Shown: positions 1-5,837 of the stretch, piece after piece
Numbering within the stretch: position 1 is the first letter of the stretch
Layout: each line of letters begins with the position of its first letter
Source: an uncultured Bacteroidales bacterium
GTDB taxonomy: Bacteria > Bacteroidota > Bacteroidia > Bacteroidales > Lentimicrobiaceae
DNA: 5,837 bases
Reading direction: 5' to 3'
Assembly (NCBI GenBank): GCA_937864935.1
Contig: CALMDN010000579.1
Span: 1-5,837, forward strand
The notes under the pieces: generated by a model
What the model was told of the DNA's origin: nothing
What the model saw: only the letters and a program-made list of their open reading frames with translations
Database searches by the model: none
Made by a program: the position numbers and the translations under genes

Positions 1-499
1 AAGGGTTGGATTTGCTCACCGAAGCACGCACAAAGAGGTCTTTGGAGCCGATCTCACCCGATGGCGGTGCCTGGTTCTGTCCGCCCTGCTGATTGCTACG
101 TCCGGCCTGGGCAGAGCCTTTCACCACCTTGATGGTAACGGCATTGGACTTATAGGTCTTGCCGTCCACATTCACCGAGGCCGGAGCAATGGTGAAGGTT
201 CCCTCATTGTTTGCCTGCAGCAGGTATGTAAAGGAATACTCAACTGACCGGGTTACCTGGTTGTTGATGATCTGCATACTTGAACTCGACGACTGGCTGG
301 GACCCGCCAGAACCGAGAAATCTTTGAGAACGGGGGCGGTGAACCCGGATGCCTGTGCATTAACACTGAAAATAAGCCTGAACTGGTCTCCGACAGCAAC
401 CACATCGTTGGCTGTCGCCCTGAATTCGACCTTCTGACCCGATACATTCAGGGAGAGTGCCAGCATCAGTAAAATAGTCCACAATCCGAAGGGTTTCAT
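1..499 (-). CDS. batD: BatD, N-terminal part (3' end outside window)
   Basis: The frame is open from the ATG at 499 to the left edge, giving 166 codons of a protein that is usually several hundred residues long. Residues 1-22 form a signal peptide (MKPFGLWTILLMLALSLNVS, then GQ). The mature part starts KVEFRATANDVVAVGDQFRL, followed by FSVLAGPSQSSSSS, a beta-rich stretch at 85-126 (VEYSFTYLLQ, EGTFTIAPASV), and a Gln/Gly/Ser-rich linker at about 129-150. It then reaches SKDLFVRASVSKSNP, which begins the next repeat of the beta domain. This order matches BatD of Bacteroidota. A membrane helix near the C-terminus is expected but not visible. An in-frame ATG at 520 would add seven residues (MLSDRIT) before the signal peptide; I prefer 499 because it gives a compact signal sequence. 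BatD is thought to act at the periplasmic face with BatA-C; the mechanism is unknown. Confidence 0.92.
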   Translation of the reverse strand, partial: MKPFGLWTILLMLALSLNVSGQKVEFRATANDVVAVGDQFRLIFSVNAQASGFTAPVLKDFSVLAGPSQSSSSSMQIINNQVTRSVEYSFTYLLQANNEGTFTIAPASVNVDGKTYKSNAVTIKVVKGSAQAGRSNQQGGQNQAPPSGEIGSKDLFVRASVSKSNP

Positions 500-555
500 A
501 GTGATTCTATCGCTTAACATGGTTAGGACAGTTTTATCCGGTTTTTTTTGCAAAG
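500..555 (-). other. batC-batD intergenic gap (56 nt) with TAnnTTTG motif at its start
   Basis: The batC stop codon and the next five bases form TAGCTTTG (551-558), a match to TAnnTTTG, placed 51 nt before the batD ATG. A8 follows at 542-549. No TTG lies 17-23 nt upstream. An in-frame ATG at 520 is a second possible batD start. No terminator hairpin is seen. Confidence 0.35.
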
Positions 556-1248
556 CTACCAGTCTTTTTCAACCTGCACCTGAACCGGTTTGGCTTTTTG
601 CTTTTTTACCTTGTCCATGGTTTTCTGCTCATCGTTCTTCAGGGCCTGCAACATGCGCTCAGCATCCTGTTTGGAAATCTGCTGCTTCTGCTGTTGCTGG
701 TTCTGCTGCTGCTGATCATTCTGGTTCTGCTGTTGTTGCTGGTCCTGTTGCTGATCCTGCTTGTCCTTTTTGTCGTCTTTGTTCTGATCGTTCTTCTGTT
801 GCTGCTGCTGTTGCTGCTGCTGCATTTTCCTCATCGCATAACTCAGGTTGTAACGGGTATCCTGATCGGCCGGATTCAGCCGGAGGGCCTGTTTGTAGGC
901 TTCAATCCCTTCGGCATACTTTTCGGCTTTCACCATCGTATTGCCTAGGTTGTGCAAAGCGGCAGACTTTGCGGCAGCATCGGAGTCTTTCATCCTGCCC
1001 GCAGCATTCAGATAACTTTTGCCGGCCTCTTCCCATTCTTTCTGACGGTAAAGCGAACTGCCCAGGTTGTATTCGCCTTTGGTCGACTTCGGTGAACTCT
1101 CCAGGGCTTTGCGGTAGCTGATTTCAGCATCCTTGAACTTTCCCTGCCCGTAAAGTTTGTTCCCGCTGCGGATCAGTGGGTTCTCCTTCTGGGCATACAA
1201 GGCTGCAGCGGAAAACATTGCCAGAAAATACAATATCAGTTGCTTCAT
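556..1248 (-). CDS. batC: BatC, exported TPR protein with glutamine-rich tail
   Basis: Complete 230-residue protein. A signal peptide covers about residues 1-20 (MKQLILYFLAMFSAAALYAQ), with cleavage expected around the Ala-Gln. It has no cysteine and so is not a lipoprotein. TPR-like helix pairs follow at about 24-55, 58-86 and 96-128; the third is the clearest (ALHNLGNTMVKAEKYAEGIE, then AYKQALRLNP). A partial fourth lies at 129-142. Residues 143-190 are low complexity with about 30 Gln in 48, mixed with Asn, Asp and Lys. The end, DAERMLQALKNDEQ through KVKKQKAK to a final KDW, is the conserved tail of BatC proteins. It probably acts in the periplasm as a scaffold binding BatA, BatB or BatD; that is inference from TPR proteins in general. 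An A-rich stretch but no Shine-Dalgarno sequence precedes the ATG. Confidence 0.93.
   Translation of the reverse strand: MKQLILYFLAMFSAAALYAQKENPLIRSGNKLYGQGKFKDAEISYRKALESSPKSTKGEYNLGSSLYRQKEWEEAGKSYLNAAGRMKDSDAAAKSAALHNLGNTMVKAEKYAEGIEAYKQALRLNPADQDTRYNLSYAMRKMQQQQQQQQQKNDQNKDDKKDKQDQQQDQQQQQNQNDQQQQNQQQQKQQISKQDAERMLQALKNDEQKTMDKVKKQKAKPVQVQVEKDW
676..822 (-). repeat. Glutamine-codon (CAG/CAA) low-complexity tract inside batC
   Basis: This stretch encodes the Gln-rich linker. It includes nine consecutive Gln codons at 796-822 and several shorter Gln runs broken by Asn, Asp and Lys. CAG and CAA are mixed, so it is an imperfect trinucleotide repeat. On the opposite strand it reads as CTG/TTG and produces a spurious leucine-rich frame. 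Confidence 0.85.
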
Positions 1249-1340
1249 TTTACAGTTTCTTTTTCAGTCAGGATGCTGTTATATAATTGGTTAACAAACT
1301 TAATTTCCCGATTGACATATACGGTGTCTTTTTTTGCGAT
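1249..1340 (-). other. batB-batC intergenic gap (92 nt), AT-rich, with TAnnTTTG motif
   Basis: This is the longest gap in the operon. It is clearly more AT-rich than the genes around it and has A7 at 1329-1335 on the coding strand shortly after the batB stop. TAAGTTTG at 1295-1302 matches the Bacteroidota -7 element TAnnTTTG and sits 46 nt before the batC ATG. No TTG lies at 17-23 nt upstream, so the -33 element is missing. The gap is also open in the batB frame (see findings). I see no strong hairpin followed by a T-run, so no terminator is called. Confidence 0.4.
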
Positions 1341-2408
1341 TCAGTTTCCCTGCGGGGATTTATGATTCCCCTGGTTGTTAAACGGATGAAAAAGTGAAAT
1401 CTTGCCGGCCCACCGGCTTTTGCGTTCATTGATCAGAAAATTGGCAAACATCAGCAGGAGTGCCAGGGCAACAAAATACTGAAAACGGTCTTCGTAATCG
1501 GAGAAATTCATGGCTTCGAAGGTGGTTTTTTCCATCTTGCTGATCTCCTCGTACACTTTTCTCACCCCTGCCTGGGTATTGCTTGCCCTGACGTAGATTC
1601 CGCCACCGGCATCCGCAATTTTGGTCAGCATGGTTTCGTCAAGTCGTGTAACCACAGTCGCTCCCGACTGGTCTTTCTTAAAGCCGGCCATTTCACCGTT
1701 TTTATATACCGGAATCGGAGCCCCTTCGGCCAGTCCCATGCCGATGGTATATATTTTTATTCCTTTTCCGGCGGCCTCGGCAGCTTTCTCCACAGCCTCT
1801 TCGTCGTGGTTCTCGCCGTCGGTAATGATGATGATGGCTTTGGAGGTCTTGTCATCGTTAAAGGAGGCCATGGCCATGTCGATGGCCTGACCGATGGCCG
1901 TTCCCTGAACAGGCACCAGGTCGGGCCTGACAGAACTCAGCATCATTTTGGCCGCAGAGTAATCGGTGGTTATGGGTAGCTGGGTATAGGCTTTTCCGGC
2001 AAATACAATGATTCCGATGCGGTCGTTCTCCAGTTCGTCGATCAGACGGCTGATTGACTGCCTTGAGCGTTCAATGCGGCTGGGCTGAATGTCCTGGGCC
2101 AGCATGCTGTTCGAAACATCGAGGGCGATGATGAGATCAACCCCTTTTCGCTGGGCTTTCTCAATTTTTGAACCTACCTGGGGGTTAGCCAGTGCGAGCA
2201 ATACGGCAGCAATGGTTAACAGCAGCAACAGGAACTTTACATGCGAACGGGCTGCTGACACATCGGGCATCAGGCCGGCAATCACCTTCTGCTCACCGAA
2301 TACCCGCGAAACCTTTGCTTTCCAGCGATAGTAAAACCAATACATCACAAGGAGTACCGGCAAAACCAGCAAAAGATTCAGGAAAAGCGTATGTTCGAAT
2401 CTAAACAT
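1341..2408 (-). CDS. batB: BatB, second membrane-anchored vWA-domain protein
   Basis: Complete 355-residue protein with the same architecture as BatA: helices at about 8-26 and 57-75, a vWA domain at about 88-290, and a helix at about 310-327. The MIDAS site appears intact: D97-V-S99-N-S101, T170 (QGTAIGQA) and D197 (IITDGEN). Compared with BatA, the stretch between TIGMG and the conserved DExxxxKIA motif is about seven residues longer (PIPVYKNGEMAGFKKD region). The C-terminal tail after the family-like RKSRWAGKISLF carries an extra Asn/Gln-rich end (FNNQGNHKSPQGN). It contains no cysteine. Basic residues flank the helices in a way that again predicts a periplasmic vWA domain. The gene starts 25 nt after batA with no Shine-Dalgarno sequence in the gap, and ends 92 nt before batC. 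Assignment as BatB rather than BatA rests on gene order and the shorter DVSNS-type motif context. Confidence 0.94.
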   Translation of the reverse strand: MFRFEHTLFLNLLLVLPVLLVMYWFYYRWKAKVSRVFGEQKVIAGLMPDVSAARSHVKFLLLLLTIAAVLLALANPQVGSKIEKAQRKGVDLIIALDVSNSMLAQDIQPSRIERSRQSISRLIDELENDRIGIIVFAGKAYTQLPITTDYSAAKMMLSSVRPDLVPVQGTAIGQAIDMAMASFNDDKTSKAIIIITDGENHDEEAVEKAAEAAGKGIKIYTIGMGLAEGAPIPVYKNGEMAGFKKDQSGATVVTRLDETMLTKIADAGGGIYVRASNTQAGVRKVYEEISKMEKTTFEAMNFSDYEDRFQYFVALALLLMFANFLINERKSRWAGKISLFHPFNNQGNHKSPQGN

Positions 2409-2433
2409 AGTTGGTTATTTTCAGCAGGTTATT

Positions 2434-3429
2434 TTAAGGGTATTTTCTGAAAACCGAGATTCCCAGGATGAAATCGAGCAACAGCAGCAGAAAAGCCGCC
2501 ACCAGAAAAGGTTTGAACTCTTCTTTCTTCTTGCGGAACTCGGTGACATCCACCTTTGATTTCTCAAGTTTGTCGATCTCCTGATATATTTCCTCCAGTT
2601 TTTGTTTGTTGGTGGCCCTGAAATACTTTCCGTTGGTCAGCCCGGCAATTTTATTCATCAGCGGCTCATCAATGCGTACTTCCATCTGCTGATACTGCAC
2701 CCCGAAAGGGGTTGGCACGGGATAGGGGGCAGTTCCTATGGTTCCCACGCCTATGGTATAAACCCTCAGGCCAAAAACTTTGGCAATTTCGGCAGCAGAA
2801 AGAGGGTCAATAAAGCCGCGGTTGTTTTCACCATCGGTGAGAAGAATAATCACTTTGCTTACAGCCGTGCTCTCTTTCAGCCGGTTAACCGCTGTGGCGA
2901 GGCCGTCGCCTATGGCTGTTCCGTCTTCGATCATACCGCTTTTGATGTCATCGAAAAGGTTGACCAGTACTGCGTGGTCAGTGGTGAGCGGGCATTGTGT
3001 GAAACTCTCCCCGCTGAAAACCACCAGTCCGATGCGGTCGCCCGGCCGGCCCTGGATAAAATCAATGGCCACTTCCTTGGCTGCTTCCAGACGGTTTGGC
3101 CGGAAGTCTTCGGCCAGCATACTGCCTGAAATATCCATCGCCAGCACGATGTCGATGCCTTCAACACTCACACTCTGCCGGCTGCTGGTTGACTGCGGAC
3201 GGGCCAGGGCAGTTACCATCAGCGCAAAGGCAATTACCTTCAGGGCAAACAGCAAATGATAAAGATATATTTTCAGCGACCTGCGGTTTACCAGAAATGC
3301 GGTATAATCCGACAACTGCAGCTTGGCCCTCGAATCAGATCCTTTAAACCAATACCAGGCAATGGCTGCCGGTATCAGCAGCAAAAGGTAAAAAGCCTCC
3401 GGATTGGCGAACTTCAGGTGTTCTGACAT
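2434..3429 (-). CDS. batA: BatA, membrane-anchored vWA-domain protein
   Basis: Complete 331-residue protein with the standard BatA plan: membrane helices at about 11-28 and 56-76, a vWA domain at about 90-290, and a third helix at about 307-326. The MIDAS metal site looks complete: D99-I-S101-G-S103, T171 (EDGTAIGDG) and D199 (LLTDGEN). The loop between the first two helices is basic (including VNRRSLK) and the C-terminus ends FRKYP. The positive-inside rule therefore places the loop and the C-terminus in the cytoplasm and the vWA domain in the periplasm. C146, in TQCPLTTD, is the only cysteine. The ATG at 3429 lies 6 nt after the previous stop, so translation may be coupled. Bat proteins were first linked to aerotolerance in Bacteroides fragilis; the molecular function is unresolved. 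The downstream gene is a divergent paralogue. Confidence 0.95.
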   Translation of the reverse strand: MSEHLKFANPEAFYLLLLIPAAIAWYWFKGSDSRAKLQLSDYTAFLVNRRSLKIYLYHLLFALKVIAFALMVTALARPQSTSSRQSVSVEGIDIVLAMDISGSMLAEDFRPNRLEAAKEVAIDFIQGRPGDRIGLVVFSGESFTQCPLTTDHAVLVNLFDDIKSGMIEDGTAIGDGLATAVNRLKESTAVSKVIILLTDGENNRGFIDPLSAAEIAKVFGLRVYTIGVGTIGTAPYPVPTPFGVQYQQMEVRIDEPLMNKIAGLTNGKYFRATNKQKLEEIYQEIDKLEKSKVDVTEFRKKKEEFKPFLVAAFLLLLLDFILGISVFRKYP

Positions 3430-3435
3430 GGCTGA

Positions 3436-4467
3436 TCAGTCTTTGTTTGTGTTACTGGATGAAACATTGCCGGTACTTTTTTCACCGGGAGCTGCATTTT
3501 CCTGAGTCAGCGAAGGGGCAGCAGAGGTCATCATAACGACCGATCTGGCATAGGTAAAACTGAGTTCATTTTCGGCCCCGATCGGCTGTCCTTTGGCAAA
3601 TTTGGCGAGGTCAGCCAGGGTAAGCACTTTCCGCAGGTCGTTGAGGGTAGAAACTTCCTCAAGGAAATCCTTCATCACCCCCAGAATCTCATCGCTGGTC
3701 ATTTCTGCAGCATTCACACCAAACCTTTTCTCAAAATATTCCCTGAGGATATCGGTAAGTCTGGTATAATACTCCTTTATCTGTCCTTTTTGCCACAACT
3801 GTTCCTTTTTCAGGAGCTCGAGTTCCTCCAGCGCCTGCTCATGGGGTGGTTTAACGGGTTTTGAGGGCAGTTTGATGAAAGGTTTGTTCCGTTTTCTGTT
3901 GCGGATATAGAACCACAACAGGGCTCCGATCAGTCCGGCTGCCAGAAGAAGCAGTATCCAGGGCAGAAAATCACGCAGGGTGAAAGGCGCCGTCATCACC
4001 GGCTTGATGTCGCGGATGTCTTTGGTAAGATCCACCACCGGTCTGGTCACTTCGAGCAGCAAAGGATTGGACAGCACCTGCCGGGTGCTTCCGTCTTTAG
4101 CGGTAACAAGAAACATTACAGGTGGAACCGTGATAAACCCGGTATCAAACGAGGTGATCAGCAGTTTCTGGCTTAGCACCAGACTGCCATTGCCGGCTTT
4201 TACCGAATCAACCGGCGATTTGCTGATGATCTCCACCTGTGAGGTCAGGGTGTCGCCGGTTGTGGGCCAGGTAACCCTGTCACCAGCATTTACTTCCATA
4301 CTCAGGTTAAGGTAAATCTGCCCGCCGATGGGAAAACGGGTGGAGTCGGCACTCATTTTCTGCGCCGACAATCCTGTGGTTATCAGCAACAATGCAAGGG
4401 TAAGCGAAACGGTTTTTCCACTGCTGCGCAACCACCTCTCCATAAGCTTTCTTCTGCTCTTTTCCAT
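3436..4467 (-). CDS. Bat-operon single-span membrane protein between DUF58 and BatA
   Basis: Complete 343-residue protein with no accepted gene name that I know; proteins of this shape recur at this position in Bacteroidota bat operons. A signal peptide is visible: a basic start, a hydrophobic core at about 20-33, and likely cleavage near GLSAQ at 36. Residues about 37-165 look beta-rich and should be periplasmic. One strong membrane helix lies at about 168-187 (FLPWILLLLAAGLIGALLWF) and is followed by the basic stop-transfer stretch RNRKRNK. The cytoplasmic part, about 155 residues, holds charged helices (EQALEELELLKKEQLWQKG, then KEYYTRLTDILREYFEKRFG and AAEMTSDEIL) and ends in a Ser/Asn/Thr-rich tail from about 315. 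An alternative ATG at 4443 (residue 9) would give a shorter, more ordinary signal peptide; the start is not settled. The gene lies 14 nt after DUF58 and 6 nt before batA. It probably links the cytoplasmic and periplasmic parts, but this is inference. Confidence 0.85.
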   Translation of the reverse strand: MEKSRRKLMERWLRSSGKTVSLTLALLLITTGLSAQKMSADSTRFPIGGQIYLNLSMEVNAGDRVTWPTTGDTLTSQVEIISKSPVDSVKAGNGSLVLSQKLLITSFDTGFITVPPVMFLVTAKDGSTRQVLSNPLLLEVTRPVVDLTKDIRDIKPVMTAPFTLRDFLPWILLLLAAGLIGALLWFYIRNRKRNKPFIKLPSKPVKPPHEQALEELELLKKEQLWQKGQIKEYYTRLTDILREYFEKRFGVNAAEMTSDEILGVMKDFLEEVSTLNDLRKVLTLADLAKFAKGQPIGAENELSFTYARSVVMMTSAAPSLTQENAAPGEKSTGNVSSSNTNKD

Positions 4468-4468
4468 G

Positions 4469-4473
4469 TCCTT
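4469..4473 (-). promoter_or_regulatory. AAGGA next to the 4467 start codon
   Basis: The message reads TAAGGAC before the ATG, again a 1-nt spacer. If functional it would favour the start at 4467 over the in-frame ATG at 4443. The spacing is too short to rely on. Confidence 0.25.
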
Positions 4474-4481
4474 ATTGCTGC

Positions 4482-5357
4482 TTACCTCCGCGCTCCTTTG
4501 GCCCTGAAAAGACCGAGCAATGGTTTTACATAATCGTCACCGGTGGCAATCCGGGCAAAATCCACGCCGCTTTTCCTGAATGACTGCTCCAGTGCTTCCT
4601 GCCTCAGTTTCGCCTGTTTTGCATAATGATCCCTCACACTTCTGCTCGACGTATCCACGAGGATACTGCGGTTTTCTTCCTTGCTGTAAACCTTAACCAG
4701 GCCCATATCGGGGATCAGATAATCCCGCTGGTCATAGATCTGCAGGGCTACCAGGTCGTGTTTACGTCCTGCAATGCGCAGGGCATCTTCGAATCCCTGA
4801 TCGATAAAATCGGAGATCAGAAACGCGGTGCAGCGTTTTTTCAGGGCGTTGGTCAGAAACTTCAGGGCCCCCGATATGTCGGTTTTCTGACTTTCGGGTT
4901 TGAAATCGATCAGTTCCCTGATGATGCGGAGTATGTGTGAAAGGCCTTTTTTTGGCGGGATGAATTTCTCCACCTTGTCGCTGAAAAAGATCACACCGAC
5001 TTTGTCGTTGTTCTGTATCGCCGAAAAGGCCAGCACAGCGGCAATCTCTGTCATCAGGTCTTCTTTCAGTCTGAGCCGGGTCCCGAATTCGTTGGAGCCG
5101 CTCACATCGATGAGCAGGGCGACCGTAAGCTCACGTTCTTCGTCGAAAATCTTGACATAGGGATGGCTGAAGCGTGCGGTTACGTTCCAGTCGATATTGC
5201 GGATGTCGTCACCATACTGGTATTCCCTTACTTCGCTGAACGCCATTCCGCGGCCCTTGAAGGCACTGTGATATTGTCCCGAGAAGATGTGGTTTGACAA
5301 TCCCCGGGTTTTGATCTCTATCTGCCGTACCTTCTTCAGTATTTCGCTGGTTTCCAT
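4482..5357 (-). CDS. DUF58 domain protein (vWA-like fold, MoxR partner)
   Basis: Complete 291-residue protein with no signal peptide or membrane segment, so probably cytoplasmic. The DUF58 signature spans about residues 36-62, including EVREYQYGDD followed by IRNIDWNVTAR. A vWA-like core follows, with a MIDAS-type D84-V-S86-G-S88 at the end of a hydrophobic strand, a possible MIDAS threonine at T159 (KTDISGAL) and an acidic residue at D183 (LISDF). All metal-site positions therefore look intact. The length is usual for Bacteroidota members of this family. The ATG at 5357 is preceded by AAGGA only 1 nt away, which is too close for a standard Shine-Dalgarno interaction. The gene lies 38 nt after moxR and 14 nt before the next gene. 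DUF58 proteins are nearly always next to moxR, which suggests a physical partnership; the biochemical role is not established. The only cysteine is C176. Confidence 0.95.
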   Translation of the reverse strand: METSEILKKVRQIEIKTRGLSNHIFSGQYHSAFKGRGMAFSEVREYQYGDDIRNIDWNVTARFSHPYVKIFDEERELTVALLIDVSGSNEFGTRLRLKEDLMTEIAAVLAFSAIQNNDKVGVIFFSDKVEKFIPPKKGLSHILRIIRELIDFKPESQKTDISGALKFLTNALKKRCTAFLISDFIDQGFEDALRIAGRKHDLVALQIYDQRDYLIPDMGLVKVYSKEENRSILVDTSSRSVRDHYAKQAKLRQEALEQSFRKSGVDFARIATGDDYVKPLLGLFRAKGARR

Positions 5358-5358
5358 T

Positions 5359-5363
5359 TCCTT
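5359..5363 (-). promoter_or_regulatory. AAGGA next to the DUF58 start codon
   Basis: The message reads TAAGGAA directly before the ATG, leaving a 1-nt spacer instead of the usual 5-9 nt. It may not act as a true Shine-Dalgarno sequence. It is noted because the next gene has almost the same arrangement. Confidence 0.3.
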
Positions 5364-5395
5364 ACAGTTTGTATTGGTAAAACCTGCTCTGTTGG

Positions 5396-5837
5396 CTACG
5401 GTACCTCAACGGTGTTCAGGATTTCGTTGATGATGTCGGTTGATTTGATGTTTTCGGCTTCAGCCTCATAGGTTAACCCGATGCGGTGCCTGAGCACATC
5501 GTGGGCAATGGCCCTTACATCTTCGGGGATTACATATCCGCGGCGCTTGATAAAGGCATAGGCCTTGGCAGCCAGGGCCAGGTTGATGCTGGCACGGGGA
5601 GAGGCACCGTATGAAATCAGCCCTTCAAACTTCTTCAGTTTATTTTCTGCCGGGAAACGGGTGGCAAAAACAATGTCGGTGATGTAGTTTTCGATTTTTT
5701 CATCGAGGTAGACTTCCCGGGTCAGGTTTCTGGCTTTGAGGATGTCTTCGGGTTTGATCACCGGCCGGGTTTTGGGCTGGGTCCCTTCGATGTTCTGCCG
5801 CATGATCAGTTTCTCTTCTTCGCGGGTTGGGTATCCG
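5396..5837 (-). CDS. moxR: MoxR-family AAA+ ATPase, C-terminal part (5' end outside window)
   Basis: Only the last ~146 codons are present. The reading frame stays open to the right edge, so the Met at 5803 is internal and not the start. The visible part begins with GYPTREEE, the family-typical stretch after the AAA+ core, and continues into the helical lid (AAA_lid_2). The lid carries the sensor-2 segment GASPRAS, with its arginine codon at 5594-5596, then a helix rich in Ala and Leu and the motif VIPEDVRAIAHDVLRHRI, all characteristic of MoxR proteins. Walker A and B motifs would lie off the window, so ATPase competence cannot be judged here. MoxR proteins are cytoplasmic, chaperone-like ATPases that usually work with vWA-domain partners. 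Here the partners follow directly: DUF58 starts 38 nt after the TAG stop. The family call is firm; the client is inferred from context. Confidence 0.93.
   Translation of the reverse strand, partial: GYPTREEEKLIMRQNIEGTQPKTRPVIKPEDILKARNLTREVYLDEKIENYITDIVFATRFPAENKLKKFEGLISYGASPRASINLALAAKAYAFIKRRGYVIPEDVRAIAHDVLRHRIGLTYEAEAENIKSTDIINEILNTVEVP

Noticed and set aside
253..447. Minus-strand open frame of 64 codons near the left edge
   Set aside because: It is out of frame with the BatD coding sequence, which is open across the whole region and has clear family features.
598..948. Plus-strand open frame encoding a very leucine-rich product resembling membrane helices
   Set aside because: The leucine runs are the complement of the CAG/CAA glutamine codons of batC, so the hydrophobicity is an artefact.
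501..1121. Plus-strand open frame of 206 codons opposite batC
   Set aside because: It lies almost wholly antisense to batC, which has a signal peptide, TPRs and a conserved tail. The plus-strand product resembles no family and has an erratic composition.
1249..1340. Possible transcription terminator between batB and batC
   Set aside because: There are A/T runs but no stable GC-rich hairpin followed by a T-run on the coding strand, and the genes belong to one known operon.
2602..3259. Long plus-strand open frames opposite batA (2602-3129 and 2780-3259)
   Set aside because: Both are antisense to the conserved vWA domain of BatA, with no recognisable motif or start context.
5801..5803. ATG as the start of a short 135-residue protein
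   Set aside because: The frame continues upstream to the edge and the preceding residues (GYPTREEE) are MoxR core sequence, so this is an internal methionine.

Overview
The window holds most of one operon, read entirely on the minus strand (from high to low coordinates). It is the Bacteroides-type aerotolerance (Bat) cluster with its MoxR/DUF58 head. In transcription order it contains: the C-terminal part of a MoxR AAA+ ATPase (cut by the right edge), a DUF58 protein with a vWA-like fold, an unnamed single-span membrane protein of 343 residues, BatA and BatB (two membrane-anchored vWA proteins), BatC (TPR protein with a glutamine-rich tail), and the N-terminal part of BatD (cut by the left edge). 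A batE gene often follows batD but would lie outside the window.

The organism is most likely a member of the Bacteroidota, probably of the Bacteroidales/Marinilabiliales type. This rests on the gene order, signal peptides ending in Ala-Gln or Gly-Gln, start codons mostly without a properly spaced Shine-Dalgarno sequence, and the family-typical sequences. No finer placement can be made by eye.

Layout: 5396-5837 moxR (partial); 4482-5357 DUF58; 3436-4467 signal peptide/one-TM protein; 2434-3429 batA; 1341-2408 batB; 556-1248 batC; 1-499 batD (partial). The gaps are 38, 14, 6, 25, 92 and 56 nt, so the genes are almost certainly co-transcribed. No gap exceeds 300 nt. I see no RNA gene, mobile element, CRISPR array or convincing terminator. 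The operon promoter must lie beyond the right edge.

How the parts fit (family knowledge plus inference): MoxR and DUF58 are predicted to be cytoplasmic. The positive-inside rule puts the vWA domains of BatA and BatB in the periplasm, where BatC and BatD are also exported. The 343-residue protein has substantial domains on both sides of the membrane, so it is the natural candidate to couple the ATPase side to the periplasmic side. The cluster as a class is known; its biochemical activity is still poorly defined. I do not see a wholly new system here. The points worth a second look are the bridging protein, the glutamine-rich BatC tail, two TAnnTTTG promoter-like motifs ahead of batC and batD, and the near absence of cysteine.
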